Source: Streptacidiphilus rugosus AM-16
Lineage (GTDB): Bacteria; Actinomycetota; Actinomycetes; Streptomycetales; Streptomycetaceae
Reading direction: 5' to 3'
Assembly: GCF_000744655.1 (NCBI RefSeq)
Contig: NZ_JQMJ01000004.1
Span: 744,001 to 808,000 of the forward strand
DNA: 64,000 nucleotides
Part shown: positions 22,310 through 31,431 of the stretch, one piece after another
Layout: each line of letters opens with the position of its first letter
Numbering within the stretch: position 1 is the stretch's first letter
The notes under the pieces: generated by a model
Told to the model about the DNA's origin: nothing
Database searches by the model: none
Seen by the model: the letters and a program-made list of their open reading frames with translations, nothing else
Translations under genes and position numbers: made by a program

Positions 22310-23788
22310 CTAGGCGGCGGGGGCGGTGCGTCTGGGCACTGCCGCGCTGCGGGAGGTGTTGGCGCTGTGCGGGTTGCGGCCGCGGTAGGCGGGGCGGCCC
22401 CAGCGGCTTCCGCTCGCGGACGGGTTGCGGCGGGGGCGTTCGATGACGGGCTCGGGGATCACGACGGGGATGCCGCTGGGGACGCGGGCTCCGGTGATGC
22501 GGACCAGTTCCGCGTCGTGGGAGCGGACCTTGGAGGAGGCGGGGGTGATGCCGGCGGTCGCCATCATGCGTTCCATCGCGCGGCGCTGGCTGGGCAAGAC
22601 GAGGGTGACGACGGTGCCGGACTCCCCGGCTCGCGCGGTGCGGCCGCCGCGGTGCAGGTAGTCCTTGTGGCCGTTCGGTGGGTCCAGGTTGACGACAAGG
22701 TCGAGGCCGTCGATGTGGATGCCGCGGGCGGCGACGTTGGTCGCGACCAGCGCGGTCACCTGGCCTGTGCGGAACTGCTCCAGAGTGCGGGTGCGCTGGG
22801 GCTGGGACTTGCCGGCGTGCAGGGCCGCGGCCCTCACCCCGTTCGCGAGCAGGTTCTCCACCAGCTGGTCCGCGTCCTGCCGGGTGTCGATGAACATGAT
22901 CACTTTGCCGTCGCGGGAGGCGATGCGGGTGATCGTGGCGTCCTTGTCCCTACGGTCCACGTGCAGGAGGTGGTGCTCCATCGTGCCGACCGTCGCCGTG
23001 GAGGGGTCCACCGAGTGCGTGACCGGATCCGTGAGGAAGCGCTCGACCAGGCGGTCGACGTTGCGGTCCAAGGTGGCGGAGAACAGCATCGTCTGGCCGC
23101 CTTCCGCGACCTGCTCGAGCAGTTCGGTCACCTGCGGCAGAAAGCCCATGTCGGCCATCTGGTCGGCCTCGTCCAGCACGGTGACCGAGACCGCACCGAG
23201 GTGGCAGTCGCCGCGCTGAATCAGATCCTTCAGACGTCCCGGCGTGGCGACCACGATCTCCGCGCCACGGGTCAGTTCCCGCGCCTGACGGTTGATCGAC
23301 ATCCCGCCCACCACGGTCGCCATCCGCAACCGCACCGCCTCCGCATACGGGGTGAGCGCCTCGGTGACCTGCTGCGCCAGCTCTCGCGTGGGCACCAGGA
23401 CCAAGGCCAGCGGCCGACGCGGCCGGGCGCGGCGCCCGGCGGTGCGGGCCAGCACGGCGAGGCCGAACGCGATGGTCTTGCCCGAACCCGTCCGGCCACG
23501 GCCGAGCACGTCACGGCCGGCCAGCGCGCTGGGCAGCGTCGCGGCTTGGATCGGGAACGGCGAGACAACGTTATTGCGGGTCAGCACCGGCAGCAGTGCG
23601 CTCGGCATGTCCAACTCGTCGAACGAACCGACGGCCGGGAGGACCGGGGTGCTGCTGGCCGTGTTCGCGAACTCGCTTCGCAGCGACAGTCCCGAAGGCG
23701 CCTTCTGATCCGAGGGCCGGTCGTTGTAGTCCCCCATGCGCTGGCCCGAGACGGCGTGATGGTGAGCGGGGCGATCTGAACGATTCAT
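22310..23788 (-). CDS. DEAD-box RNA helicase
   Basis: ATG 23788 follows GAGGAAGG; 492 residues. Motifs in order: Q motif (SFDELDMPSALLPVL, FPIQ), GRTGSGKT (98-105), PTRELA, TPGR, DEAD (LDEADQM), SAT, FIDTR, and ARGIHIDGLDLVVNLD with HRGGRTAR. A basic, Arg/Ser/Pro-rich tail of ~80 residues probably binds RNA. It unwinds structured RNA and, next to a cold-shock protein, fits a cold or stress RNA-chaperone function. Confidence 0.95.
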   Translation of the reverse strand: MNRSDRPAHHHAVSGQRMGDYNDRPSDQKAPSGLSLRSEFANTASSTPVLPAVGSFDELDMPSALLPVLTRNNVVSPFPIQAATLPSALAGRDVLGRGRTGSGKTIAFGLAVLARTAGRRARPRRPLALVLVPTRELAQQVTEALTPYAEAVRLRMATVVGGMSINRQARELTRGAEIVVATPGRLKDLIQRGDCHLGAVSVTVLDEADQMADMGFLPQVTELLEQVAEGGQTMLFSATLDRNVDRLVERFLTDPVTHSVDPSTATVGTMEHHLLHVDRRDKDATITRIASRDGKVIMFIDTRQDADQLVENLLANGVRAAALHAGKSQPQRTRTLEQFRTGQVTALVATNVAARGIHIDGLDLVVNLDPPNGHKDYLHRGGRTARAGESGTVVTLVLPSQRRAMERMMATAGITPASSKVRSHDAELVRITGARVPSGIPVVIPEPVIERPRRNPSASGSRWGRPAYRGRNPHSANTSRSAAVPRRTAPAA

Positions 23789-24149
23789 GGGAAACCTTCC
23801 TCAGGGCCGGCACGTCACGAGGAAGGCACCGCGGCGCGGGCGCCGCCGAGGGCCACAGGGGTGCGGGCCGAAACAGTCACGGATGCAGCGTGGACGGTGG
23901 AACCGTGCGGTACGGCACCTGCGGCCGGCGCTCACCCCGATGGCCGGGAGCGAAGCAGAATCGTGGACCCGCGGCGGTCGGGGCGGTGAGACGCGGACGG
24001 GAAGCCGTGCGCCCGATGGGTACAGCCAATCGGGCAAACAGAAGGCCTGAACAGGCCGGATCATGCATGGCGCAATACCAAGGGGCCCGCACCGGGCATG
24101 AAACGCGGTGCGGGCCCCACGCTGCTAGGCGGGTGCCACGGCAGAAGAA
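23789..24149. other. Gap between DEAD-box and csp genes
   Basis: No gene seen in 361 bp. It contains the palindrome GGCCTGAACAGGCC (24046-24059) and right after it ATGCATGGCGCAA (24063-24075), a weakened copy of the TTGCA-N3-TGCAA operator, about 275 bp upstream of the helicase start. Confidence 0.4.
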
Positions 24150-24353
24150 CTACAGCGGACGAATGTTCTCGGCCTGCGGGCCCTTCTGGCCCTGCGCGAC
24201 GTCGAACTCGACCTTCTGGCCCTCGAGCAGCTCACGGAAGCCGTTGGCGTTGATGTTCGAGTAGTGGGCGAAGACGTCCGGGCCGCCACCCTCCTGCTCG
24301 ATGAAGCCGAAGCCCTTTTCCGCGTTGAACCACTTCACAGTGCCATTAGCCAT
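24150..24353 (-). CDS. Cold-shock protein (CspA family)
   Basis: ATG 24353 follows GAAGGAGA with an unusually A/T-rich gap; 67 residues. The five-stranded OB fold is complete, with RNP1 GFGFI and RNP2 DVFAHY. It binds single-stranded RNA/DNA and melts mRNA structure. Reading on from an upstream in-frame start would add only a leader without a ribosome site. A hairpin with T-run lies ~100 nt upstream on the same strand. Confidence 0.97.
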   Translation of the reverse strand: MANGTVKWFNAEKGFGFIEQEGGGPDVFAHYSNINANGFRELLEGQKVEFDVAQGQKGPQAENIRPL

Positions 24354-24453
24354 AAAAATAATCTCCTTCAAGGGGCTGTCCGCAGCGTGCACACTGCAGG
24401 CTACGAGTCGCCGCGATGAGCACCCATCCGGGCATCAAGCCGGGAAACAAAAA

Positions 24454-24479
24454 TGCGCCTGCATACACGAGCAGGCGCA
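24454..24479 (-). terminator. Intrinsic terminator/attenuator upstream of csp
   Basis: On the minus strand TGCGCCTGC-TCGTGTAT-GCAGGCGCA is followed directly by TTTTTGTTT, the only textbook intrinsic terminator in the window. It lies 101 nt before the csp start codon. No convincing gene ends just upstream, so it may act inside a csp leader. Confidence 0.7.
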
Positions 24480-25279
24480 CACAAAGTTCATGGGAACCAC
24501 TACTGCAACTACTCACACCCTAACAGGCCGCAGGCCGTCCTGCCGGGAAATTTCACCTACCAATTTCCGCGAAGACCGCCCGCAGGCATGACTGCGGTGG
24601 CCATAAGCATGAAAACGCCTTGAAGCAAGGAGAGTTGGGGCGAGCTGCGCATCGTCCGCGTGACCAGCGGCCGCGCCCGCAGGGTGACGGAATCGGATCA
24701 CCACCCGGGGCTCTCGGCTCCGGCCCGGACGCCCCCGGCACTCATATGTTCGGGCCATCTGAATTCGAGCCCTCCCGAACGCGGTCTGTGGTGGGCCGGT
24801 CAGGCCGAGGTGGCTGACCCAGTTGTGGAAGGGCGCACGGCGGATCCTGGCAAGCGGAGGCTGTGACGAACCCGGCCAGCCAGAACACGAGCGGGCCCAG
24901 GAGGATCAGAAGGCCATCGGCGCGGCTGGCGGCGTCCGAACGGATGATTTGCGAAGCGCCCTCTCTCCCTCGATGCGCGCCCGCCCCGCCCCTTCCCCTA
25001 CTCCCTCCATAAGGCGAGGCGGGCGCGCAGAGGGGGATGTCATGACGTAAGAAGCACTCAGCAAGCCATGTGAGCACCTGTTTTACGCGGGACCGCCGGA
25101 CGGGCCGGTCGCTGAGCGGCGGGGCGGACGGCGAGGCGCAGGGCCGACTTGACGACGCGGTGTGTGACGGGGCGTACGGCGGGACCTCGAAGAACCTCCG
25201 CCATTCGGCTGATCAAACAGGGCATTCGCGAATCTCGCTTGCCTCGGTACGCGGTCGCTCCCCGCCACGGTCAGCGGTC
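24480..25279. other. 800 bp without a convincing gene
   Basis: A minus-strand frame (24742-25077) contains one hydrophobic helix (GLLILLGPLVFWLAGFVTA) but has no ribosome site or recognisable relatives. The AT-richer part near 24500-24610 may hold the csp promoter. Otherwise nothing is seen. Confidence 0.3.
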
Positions 25280-26275
25280 TCACTCGATCGGCGTGGCTTC
25301 GTGTTCGGCGCAGGTCCGGCACAGTGTCTGGCTGGTGCGCAGGGGGCGGCCGCACAGTCCGTCGTCTCCTGGGCATTCGTGGGCGACGGGCCGGTCGCGT
25401 TGGTGTTGTGGGTCGTGGGCGGTCGGGGTCGCGGCGGGTGTGGGGGTGGCCAGGAGGTCGTCGATGCGCCAGGTGATCACGCTGCGGGGGTGGGTGAGGC
25501 CGTCGGTGTCGACGGTCAGCGCGGTGGTCACGCGCCTGGGTGTCCAGCCGCGGCGGAGCAGTTCGTCCACTTTTCCACCGAGCGCGCGGACGGTGGCGGC
25601 GGGCAGGTTGATGGCCGGCACCGCGTCGCAGACCTGCCACAGCAGTTGCTGGCCGGCTGTTGCTTCACCGGGTGCTGCCGGAAGCGGTGGGTTCGCCTTC
25701 GTCCCGGTCTCCCCACCACTTCCTTTCCTGCTCGCGTCAGCAGACTGCGCCGGTTCCGGGGGCAGGAGGGGGGAGGTGGGGTTGGTGTTCTTCCGGCTGG
25801 TGTTCTTCTTCTTGTTGTTCTTAGGGGTGCGATTAACCGCGTGCGGATGAACCGCGTGCGGATATCCGGTAACCGGCTGCGACCTGCGGCTTTGTGCGTC
25901 CTCGCAGGTGGGGGCCGGTTGCGGGTTTTCGGCTACCGGTCCTGAGCTGGGGGTTTGCTCGATCGGCATGTCGGTGATCAGGTACTCGACCTGGCCCATG
26001 GTGCCGTCGGGGCGGCGCTGCTGGTCGCGCACGAGGTAGCCGAACTGCTCGAGTTCCTTCAGGCCGGCGCGGATGGCGGACAGGCCGTCGGTGGACTGGG
26101 CGGCCAGGCGGCGGGGGTTGATGCCGTAGCCGTCGCGGTGGGTGGAGATCAGTCCGAAGAGGCCCTTGGCCTTGAAGCTGATCCGCCCGTCGCGAAAGAG
26201 CCGGTTGGAGATCTGGGTGAAGGCGTCCGCGGCCATCGGGCCGCGGCGGATGGTGGCGTAGGCGGGCGCGGTCAC
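25280..26275 (-). CDS. HTH replication-initiator-like protein with C-terminal zinc ribbon
   Basis: GTG 26275 overlaps the upstream stop as GTGA; 331 residues. A winged-helix domain (ISFKAKGLFGLISTHRDGYG, LSAIRAGLKELEQFGYLVRD) resembles plasmid Rep-type HTH proteins. After an Asn/Lys-rich linker (KNNKKKNTSRKNTN) comes a helical part (QQLLWQVCDAVPAINLPAAT), and the protein ends in CPGDDGLCGRPLRTSQTLC, a zinc ribbon. It is last in the operon with traG and replication-relaxation genes. A truncated relative lies at 38904-39340. Confidence 0.7.
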   Translation of the reverse strand: MTAPAYATIRRGPMAADAFTQISNRLFRDGRISFKAKGLFGLISTHRDGYGINPRRLAAQSTDGLSAIRAGLKELEQFGYLVRDQQRRPDGTMGQVEYLITDMPIEQTPSSGPVAENPQPAPTCEDAQSRRSQPVTGYPHAVHPHAVNRTPKNNKKKNTSRKNTNPTSPLLPPEPAQSADASRKGSGGETGTKANPPLPAAPGEATAGQQLLWQVCDAVPAINLPAATVRALGGKVDELLRRGWTPRRVTTALTVDTDGLTHPRSVITWRIDDLLATPTPAATPTAHDPQHQRDRPVAHECPGDDGLCGRPLRTSQTLCRTCAEHEATPIE

Positions 26276-27159
26276 AGCTCGGACCACCCTCGCCTCGTCA
26301 GGTCGTCTCCGGCCAGCGGCGTCCAGACCGGTGCCGACGGGCCCTGCTCTTGGAGGTCCTCAAGGATGGCTGCGCCGAGCGGGACGACTTGGGCCAGGCG
26401 GGCGGCCAGCGGGTTAGCGACGGCCATCGCCTGCAGGTCCGCAACCCGACGCTCCATCACGGTGCGCGAGGCACCGGTCAGCACGAACAGGACGCGCGGA
26501 TAGACCGGGTAGGAGCGCTGCCAGACCGGGACCTGCGCGGCCGTGGTCTGGCGGCGGCGTGCCGCACCGACCGGGAGTGGGGCGTAGTCCAGGAAGCGCC
26601 CGTAGGCCATGAGTTTTGATGCGAGGCGTTCGCTGGACATGGTGGCGCGGTCGACTTCGACGAAGGCCCGCAGTTGTCGGCGTGAGCCGCTTGGGCCGTT
26701 GATGGTGTAGCGCATCAGCGCGTCCGCAATGACGGCGTCGGCGCGCTGGTCGGACAGGCGGTGGTAGACCTCGGGTTCCCAGTCCAGTGGCCCGTACTCG
26801 TCGCCGCGCTGGCGGGCCTCGGCCAGGAAGGCCAGGTGGGTGCGCAGGACGTCCAGGCTGTGGGGTGCGCGGCGGCGCAGATGGGTGCCCTGGACCAGGG
26901 GGTACTCGCGGCCGCGTACCTCGGGCATGGCCTGGCACAGGTCTCGGCCGGCGGCGGTGAGCAGCCACAGCTTGGTGCGGCCCGGCCCGGGAAGGTTGAC
27001 CGAGATGACCAGCTCGTCAGCTGCCAGTTCGCGCAGCAGGCGGCGGGTGGCGGCTTGCTGGCGCGCGATGCCCACCAGGTGGTGCAGGTGCGCGGTGGTG
27101 GCCATGCGGTGCAGGTAGAGGCAGGCCAGCACCGTGTACGGGACGTCGATGTCGGTCAT
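26272..27159 (-). CDS. Replication-relaxation family protein
   Basis: ATG 27159 overlaps the traG stop (ATGA); 295 residues. A winged helix at the N-terminus (VLACLYLHRMATTAHLHHLV, then ATRRLLRELAADELV) and a nuclease-like part with ADAVIADALMRY and FVEVDRATMSSERLASKLMA, i.e. the E-x-D plus Lys pattern, fit the replication-relaxation family of actinobacterial mobile elements. It may serve relaxation or initiation for element transfer. Coupled with traG and the HTH gene. Confidence 0.8.
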   Translation of the reverse strand: MTDIDVPYTVLACLYLHRMATTAHLHHLVGIARQQAATRRLLRELAADELVISVNLPGPGRTKLWLLTAAGRDLCQAMPEVRGREYPLVQGTHLRRRAPHSLDVLRTHLAFLAEARQRGDEYGPLDWEPEVYHRLSDQRADAVIADALMRYTINGPSGSRRQLRAFVEVDRATMSSERLASKLMAYGRFLDYAPLPVGAARRRQTTAAQVPVWQRSYPVYPRVLFVLTGASRTVMERRVADLQAMAVANPLAARLAQVVPLGAAILEDLQEQGPSAPVWTPLAGDDLTRRGWSEL

Positions 27160-29780
27160 TCGAACTCCGTGGTCGTGGTGGGCTTGGCCAGCTCCACCCG
27201 GGCGGCCGTTTTAGTCGTGCGGGGTGTGGCCGTAGGGCGGCGGAGGAAGTCCGCGACCTTCTGGTCGTGCTGGTCGGCGATGCGGTGCAAGGTGGCCGCT
27301 GCACGGGCACCGAGGGCACGGGCGCTGGCCTGGGTGAGGTCGCCGAGGTGCTTGTCGCTGCGCAGGGCGGCGAAGACTTCTCCTGGTTGGGGGCCGCGCA
27401 CGGTCAGCGGGCCGCGCTGTGTGCCGCCGGCAGTGAAGGAGAGGGCGTGGTGGTAGCGGGGCAGTTCGGCGACCTGCCGTACCGAGAGAGCGCCGTGCCA
27501 CTGCTCGGTGACGGCCCGGACGGAGTCGAGGGAGCCCGCGGTGGTGGAGAGCATGGACGCGTTCTGCAGGAGAGAGGCGCGGGTGCCTGCGTTGATGCGC
27601 TCCAGCAGCTGGACCAGGACATGGAGGCGGATGCCGAACTTGCGCAGCTGCTCGGTGATGTCCGCGATGGTGGAGCCGGCGCCGGCCTGGTCGAGGGAGA
27701 TCATCTCGTCCAGCCAGACGTGGAACGGCTTGCGCTTCGTCTCCGGCAGGTCGCCGCGGGAAAGGCCGGCGCGGAAGACGTCGCGCAGCAGGAGGTTGAC
27801 CAGGAGGCGCTGAGTGGGGCCGGTGCCGCCCAGGCACAGCCACACAATCCGGCGGCGGTCCATGGCCGCACGCGCGTTCCATTTGCCGGTGGGGGCGCCG
27901 AGCAGGGCGCGGGCGACCGGGTCGGCGGCGAGGCGGTCCAGGGGGTTGAGGACCGGGGCGAGCGCGTCGTAACCGTAGCCGGTGAAGGTGGTGGTCCACC
28001 ACGCCTTCGCCGCAGCAGGGAGCTTGGCGAGGACGGCTTCGCGGAACGCCGGGTCGGTGAGCAGGGTGCGGACCTGGAACACGGTGGCCTGCGCGGCCGG
28101 TTGCCCCGCTTGGGCGGCCAGCCGGTTGATCTCGACCAGTGCCTCGAGGGCTTTGAAGAAGATGGTGGTGGCGCGCGGTGCGGTGTGGTCGTCCCAGCCG
28201 AGGACGAGTCCGAAGGAGTCCACTGTTGCGCGCACCACTTCGTCGGCGCGTTGGCCGGCGTCCATGCCGAGTGGGTTCCACGAGGGCAGGCGGGCGGTGT
28301 CGTGGCGGCCGGTCAGGTCGATCCGCCATACCCGATCCCGCAGTTGGTCGTGGGCGAGGAAGGGTGCGGCTGCGGTCCAGGAGTCGGCGTGCGGGTCGAC
28401 GAAGAAGACGCCGTCACCGGCGAGTGCGACGGCGATGGCCTGGACGACGGCGCGGGTGGTCTTGCCGTAGAAACTCTTGCCGACCGACACCGAGAACAGT
28501 GACTCCGAGAGCGGTGAGGCAATGAGCCGGGTGGTGCCGTCGGGGCTGCGGTACCAGCCCTGGGGCATCAGCGGCTCACCCAGTTGGTAGACCGGCAGGG
28601 CTGCGGCGGTCAGCGGTTGGCGGCAGTGGACGGTGGGGGGCTTGAGCCATCCGGCGAGTTCGTGGATGTTCAGCCAGGAGTCCGTGTGAGGGTGGAGCCG
28701 CCCGGTGTTCCAGCGGCGGTCGAAACCGCGGCGGCGCATGGTGTGGTTGGCGCTCCACTGCCACGGGCCCAGGCGGGTGCCGTCCACGCGCAGGCGGGAG
28801 CGTCCGGCGTAGAGGTCCATCGCAGCAGTCAAGGTTTTGAGGGCGCGTTCGGCGCGGCCCTTGTGGTCGGAGGCGCAGCGGACCAGGAGCTGGAGGCGGA
28901 CCAGGCCGATGTCGTCGGCCAGGCGGCCCCAGACCTGGCGGGTGTCGACGGGGCGGGGCCGGACTGGCATCGTCAGGCGCCGAGCGGGAACGCCGGTGCC
29001 GAATCCGCTCTCGAGGAGGTGGGCGAGTTGGTAGGTGACCGAGTCCCTCGCCGTGTCGGTGTCCGCGATCGCACGCCGGGTGGCCTTGCGGGCCTGCGCT
29101 TGGGCGCGGGCCCGGGCTGCTGCGGCGAGCTGCCAGCGCTTGAGTCGCAGGCGCCAGTTCGGGACCGGCTGCAGGTCCAGGACGACCTCGGCCAGGTCGC
29201 CGAGGTCGGCGCGGACCGCGGCGACGGCATCGACGATCGGCTGCAGCGGGTCGGGCTGCAGCGGCACCTGGCGCAGCGTTGCGGCGGGATCGCCTGCCAG
29301 GGCGAACTCGGCGCGCAGGGTGTGCTGTCGCACCCGGTCCCGGACCGGGCGTCCCCGTTGGACGGTGACCTGGTCGTAGGGGGTGGTGGACAGCAGGTGC
29401 CGGGCGCTGACATGCCCTTCGACGCTGTAGGCGAGCGGGGCATCCGTGGTGCCGTCGGCGCGCATCCGGATCCGGACCGCCTTCGCGCACGCCGGCGCCC
29501 ACCACGGTCCCGAGCGTGCGGCCCGCAGCAGCACTGCGGCACCGCGGATGATCTCCTCGGCGCAGGGGTCGAACGAGCGCGCGGGCTGGAGGATGTAGCG
29601 CACCCGGTGGTCGAGGATCTTGGCGGTGAGCCGCTCGCGCAGGAACCAGGCGGCGCTGACCAGTGGCAGCGCGCAGATGGTGATCACGACCAGGTGCCCG
29701 GACAGCCACGCGGGGGTGTGCCCCAGCAGGACCGCGAAGCGGATCAGCAGCCGGAACAGGTCCTTTGTCAGCCCGGTCAC
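27156..29780 (-). CDS. TraG/VirD4-like conjugative ATPase
   Basis: GTG 29780 follows GGGAG; 874 residues. One membrane helix (~18-48) is followed by a large soluble part. The P-loop GKSFYGKT is at residues 434-441 and the Walker-B-like VFFVDPHAD at ~458-466; VWLDEMISLDQAG appears further on. This is the coupling-protein/HerA type of ATPase that feeds DNA to a transfer apparatus. The VirB4-, VirB6- and cell-wall-hydrolase-type genes that normally accompany it are missing, so the system looks incomplete. Coupled on both sides by 4-bp overlaps. Confidence 0.82.
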   Translation of the reverse strand: MTGLTKDLFRLLIRFAVLLGHTPAWLSGHLVVITICALPLVSAAWFLRERLTAKILDHRVRYILQPARSFDPCAEEIIRGAAVLLRAARSGPWWAPACAKAVRIRMRADGTTDAPLAYSVEGHVSARHLLSTTPYDQVTVQRGRPVRDRVRQHTLRAEFALAGDPAATLRQVPLQPDPLQPIVDAVAAVRADLGDLAEVVLDLQPVPNWRLRLKRWQLAAAARARAQAQARKATRRAIADTDTARDSVTYQLAHLLESGFGTGVPARRLTMPVRPRPVDTRQVWGRLADDIGLVRLQLLVRCASDHKGRAERALKTLTAAMDLYAGRSRLRVDGTRLGPWQWSANHTMRRRGFDRRWNTGRLHPHTDSWLNIHELAGWLKPPTVHCRQPLTAAALPVYQLGEPLMPQGWYRSPDGTTRLIASPLSESLFSVSVGKSFYGKTTRAVVQAIAVALAGDGVFFVDPHADSWTAAAPFLAHDQLRDRVWRIDLTGRHDTARLPSWNPLGMDAGQRADEVVRATVDSFGLVLGWDDHTAPRATTIFFKALEALVEINRLAAQAGQPAAQATVFQVRTLLTDPAFREAVLAKLPAAAKAWWTTTFTGYGYDALAPVLNPLDRLAADPVARALLGAPTGKWNARAAMDRRRIVWLCLGGTGPTQRLLVNLLLRDVFRAGLSRGDLPETKRKPFHVWLDEMISLDQAGAGSTIADITEQLRKFGIRLHVLVQLLERINAGTRASLLQNASMLSTTAGSLDSVRAVTEQWHGALSVRQVAELPRYHHALSFTAGGTQRGPLTVRGPQPGEVFAALRSDKHLGDLTQASARALGARAAATLHRIADQHDQKVADFLRRPTATPRTTKTAARVELAKPTTTTEFE

Positions 29781-29842
29781 CGCGCACGCTCCCAGTTCGT
29801 GGGGGCGGTGACGGCATGGAGGGTTGAGTCGATGTGATGCAC
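29777..29842 (-). CDS. 21-residue peptide coupled to traG
   Basis: A GTG at 29842 follows GGAAGG and encodes VHHIDSTLHAVTAPTNWERA plus Arg, ending in a TGA that overlaps the traG GTG start. The overlap and good ribosome site suggest it is translated, either as a leader that loads ribosomes for traG or as a tiny element protein. No relatives recognised. Confidence 0.45.
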   Translation of the reverse strand: MHHIDSTLHAVTAPTNWERAR

Positions 29843-29895
29843 AGTCGCCTTCCAGGGAATCGGTGGGATCCGACACGGGAAGCAGACCCGGGCAG

Positions 29896-29916
29896 GGTCA
29901 CCGCTACGGTCTCCAG
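29896..29916 (-). promoter_or_regulatory. Leader element copy 1 (CTGGAGACCGTAGCGGTGAC)
   Basis: This 21-bp element lies 53 nt before the small ORF that leads into traG. It is shared with 31190-31210 and 32326-32346. With copy 3 the similarity extends upstream over about 42 bp (TCGTGA, GCCGGG and GG in register). Confidence 0.6.
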
Positions 29917-30120
29917 AACCGCCCGGCCAGCTCACGACGCGATAACAACCACCGGTATCCAGGGGGGGCTGACGGGTCACCAGGGTGGCCTGGGCCGTGG
30001 CAGCGAAGGTGGACCGGTGGTCGGTGCTGATGGGCCCATCCGAGAGCAACGCCGCAGGCGCCTTCACCGGCGCCGGCCGGGAGACCAGGGAGCGGATCGA
30101 GGCCCTCACCGAGGAGATGG

Positions 30121-30137
30121 TGGTACCCGGGGTACCA
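30121..30137. promoter_or_regulatory. Perfect palindrome TGGTACCC-G-GGGTACCA
   Basis: 8-bp arms around one base, an operator-like dyad about 280 bp upstream of the traG operon. It lies inside a 505-bp stretch (29843-30347) that otherwise has no convincing gene. GGTCACCAG (29975-29983) in the same stretch is shared with the repeats at 32177-32289. Confidence 0.5.
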
Positions 30138-30347
30138 GGTGCTCAGCAGGATGGGCTGGACGAGCGGGTCTTGCAGCTCGAGGCGATCGCCGCCGCGGTG
30201 AGGGCGGTCAACGACGGAGCGGGCATCGGGCTCGCAGGAGGGTGGCCACTCGGACAGCAAGGTGAACAGGTCCTCGCGAGGCAGTCGTGGCCAGGCAGCG
30301 CCAGCCAGAGCAACTCAGCGCTCACAATGCCGAGGTCACGACCCCCT

Positions 30348-31148
30348 CTACCGCCCACAGCTCGGCACACCTGTGCGCGCGAAGAGCCGGGTGAGCGAAG
30401 CGACTTGCAGCGCGGTGGCCGGGTGCGTCGTGCCAGCTGCGCGGACACCGGACCACAGGGCACGTGCCCGGTCGTAAGCCGCTCGCGCCTCCCAGTGCCC
30501 GGCGCCGAAGTTCTGTGCCCACCCGTGCGCGGCGCGCGCGTACAGCTGGACGGCTCGCACGTCGTCGCCGATCTCGTGGCACACGTGCGCAAGCAGTTCG
30601 GTGGCGTGCCACAGCTGGCTGCTGTTCGGCCCGAAGGCGCGTTCCGCGTCCCACAGCAACGTGCGGGCAGCCCAGGCCGCCTCCAGCAACCGGCGTTCAC
30701 CGAGTGCGTCGACGACCCGGGCGGCGGCAGCCTGCGTCCAGTCTGGCTCTCTCCAGGCGGAATCCTCCTCGGCGCCGACCGTGGCCGTCTGCGCCAGGTA
30801 CACCGGCGGGTCCAGCGCCTCCTCCTCGCAGCCCAGCACCGTGTGCAGGGGAAGCTGCGTGCGGACCGGGTTGCGCAGGGCTGAGCGCGAGCGCACGCGC
30901 TGCGCTTTCCAGCGCCTGGCTGCGGTCCAGGCCACAGGTGCCGGCCACAGGACGATGCCCGCGAAGACCGTCAGGGCCGCGAGAAGCACGCGGGCAGGTC
31001 CGGGTCCGAACCCGTCACGCCCAGGGTGGGCGAGGCGTTCTGGCAGTGGTGCCCCGGCCCGGGCGAGGAACAAGAGCCCACCGGACACGTAGAGGACGGT
31101 CCCCGCGAAAGGCAGGTCGGGGTGGGGTAGCAGCGGAAGGTCGGGCAC
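30348..31148 (-). CDS. Membrane-anchored TPR-like helical protein
   Basis: GTG 31148 has GGAGG four bases before it; 266 residues. Two membrane helices (GTVLYVSGGLLFLARAG and ARVLLAALTVFAGIVLWPAP) are followed by a soluble part of repeated helix pairs (AAAARVVDALGERRLLEAAW, LLAHVCHEIGDDVRAVQLYA) of TPR type. It could be a scaffold of the transfer apparatus. Leader element copy 2 precedes it, linking it to the transfer genes. Confidence 0.6.
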   Translation of the reverse strand: MPDLPLLPHPDLPFAGTVLYVSGGLLFLARAGAPLPERLAHPGRDGFGPGPARVLLAALTVFAGIVLWPAPVAWTAARRWKAQRVRSRSALRNPVRTQLPLHTVLGCEEEALDPPVYLAQTATVGAEEDSAWREPDWTQAAAARVVDALGERRLLEAAWAARTLLWDAERAFGPNSSQLWHATELLAHVCHEIGDDVRAVQLYARAAHGWAQNFGAGHWEARAAYDRARALWSGVRAAGTTHPATALQVASLTRLFARTGVPSCGR

Positions 31149-31189
31149 ATGTCCTCCTCCAGGGATGTGCCAGCAGCCAACGCCACACC

Positions 31190-31210
31190 GGTCACCGCCA
31201 CGGTCTCCAG
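31190..31210 (-). promoter_or_regulatory. Leader element copy 2
   Basis: CTGGAGACCGTGGCGGTGAC plus C on the minus strand, 41 nt before the GTG of the TPR-like gene. It differs from copy 1 by a single base. Confidence 0.6.
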
Positions 31211-31431
31211 TTGCGCCGACGGTGGACTCAATGCCGTAACAGGCTCCGTCCGGCCGTGCGCTGAAGGGGTATCGGCGGGCACCTATCCCCGGGGTGACGT
31301 GGTGTGCATGGGGTGCTGGCCTGCGGTGGATACCTTTGCGGTGACCGGGTGCGAGGAGTAACCAGTCGGTCTGAAGGTGGGGTGCTCTCATGTTGTCCCC
31401 GCGGGCGTGCGAGCCTGCCGCCTGCCGCCGC

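Noticed and set aside
7225-24353. DosR/DevR-type boxes upstream of the stress genes
   Set aside because: Sequences such as GGGACC-N-GTCC occur only inside coding regions and without consistent promoter position.
29985-30884. 299-codon plus frame opposite the TPR-like gene
   Set aside because: Mostly antisense to a gene with clear membrane helices and ribosome site; its first 100 codons (REXXXRIEALTEEM-like helix) are not enough to support a gene.
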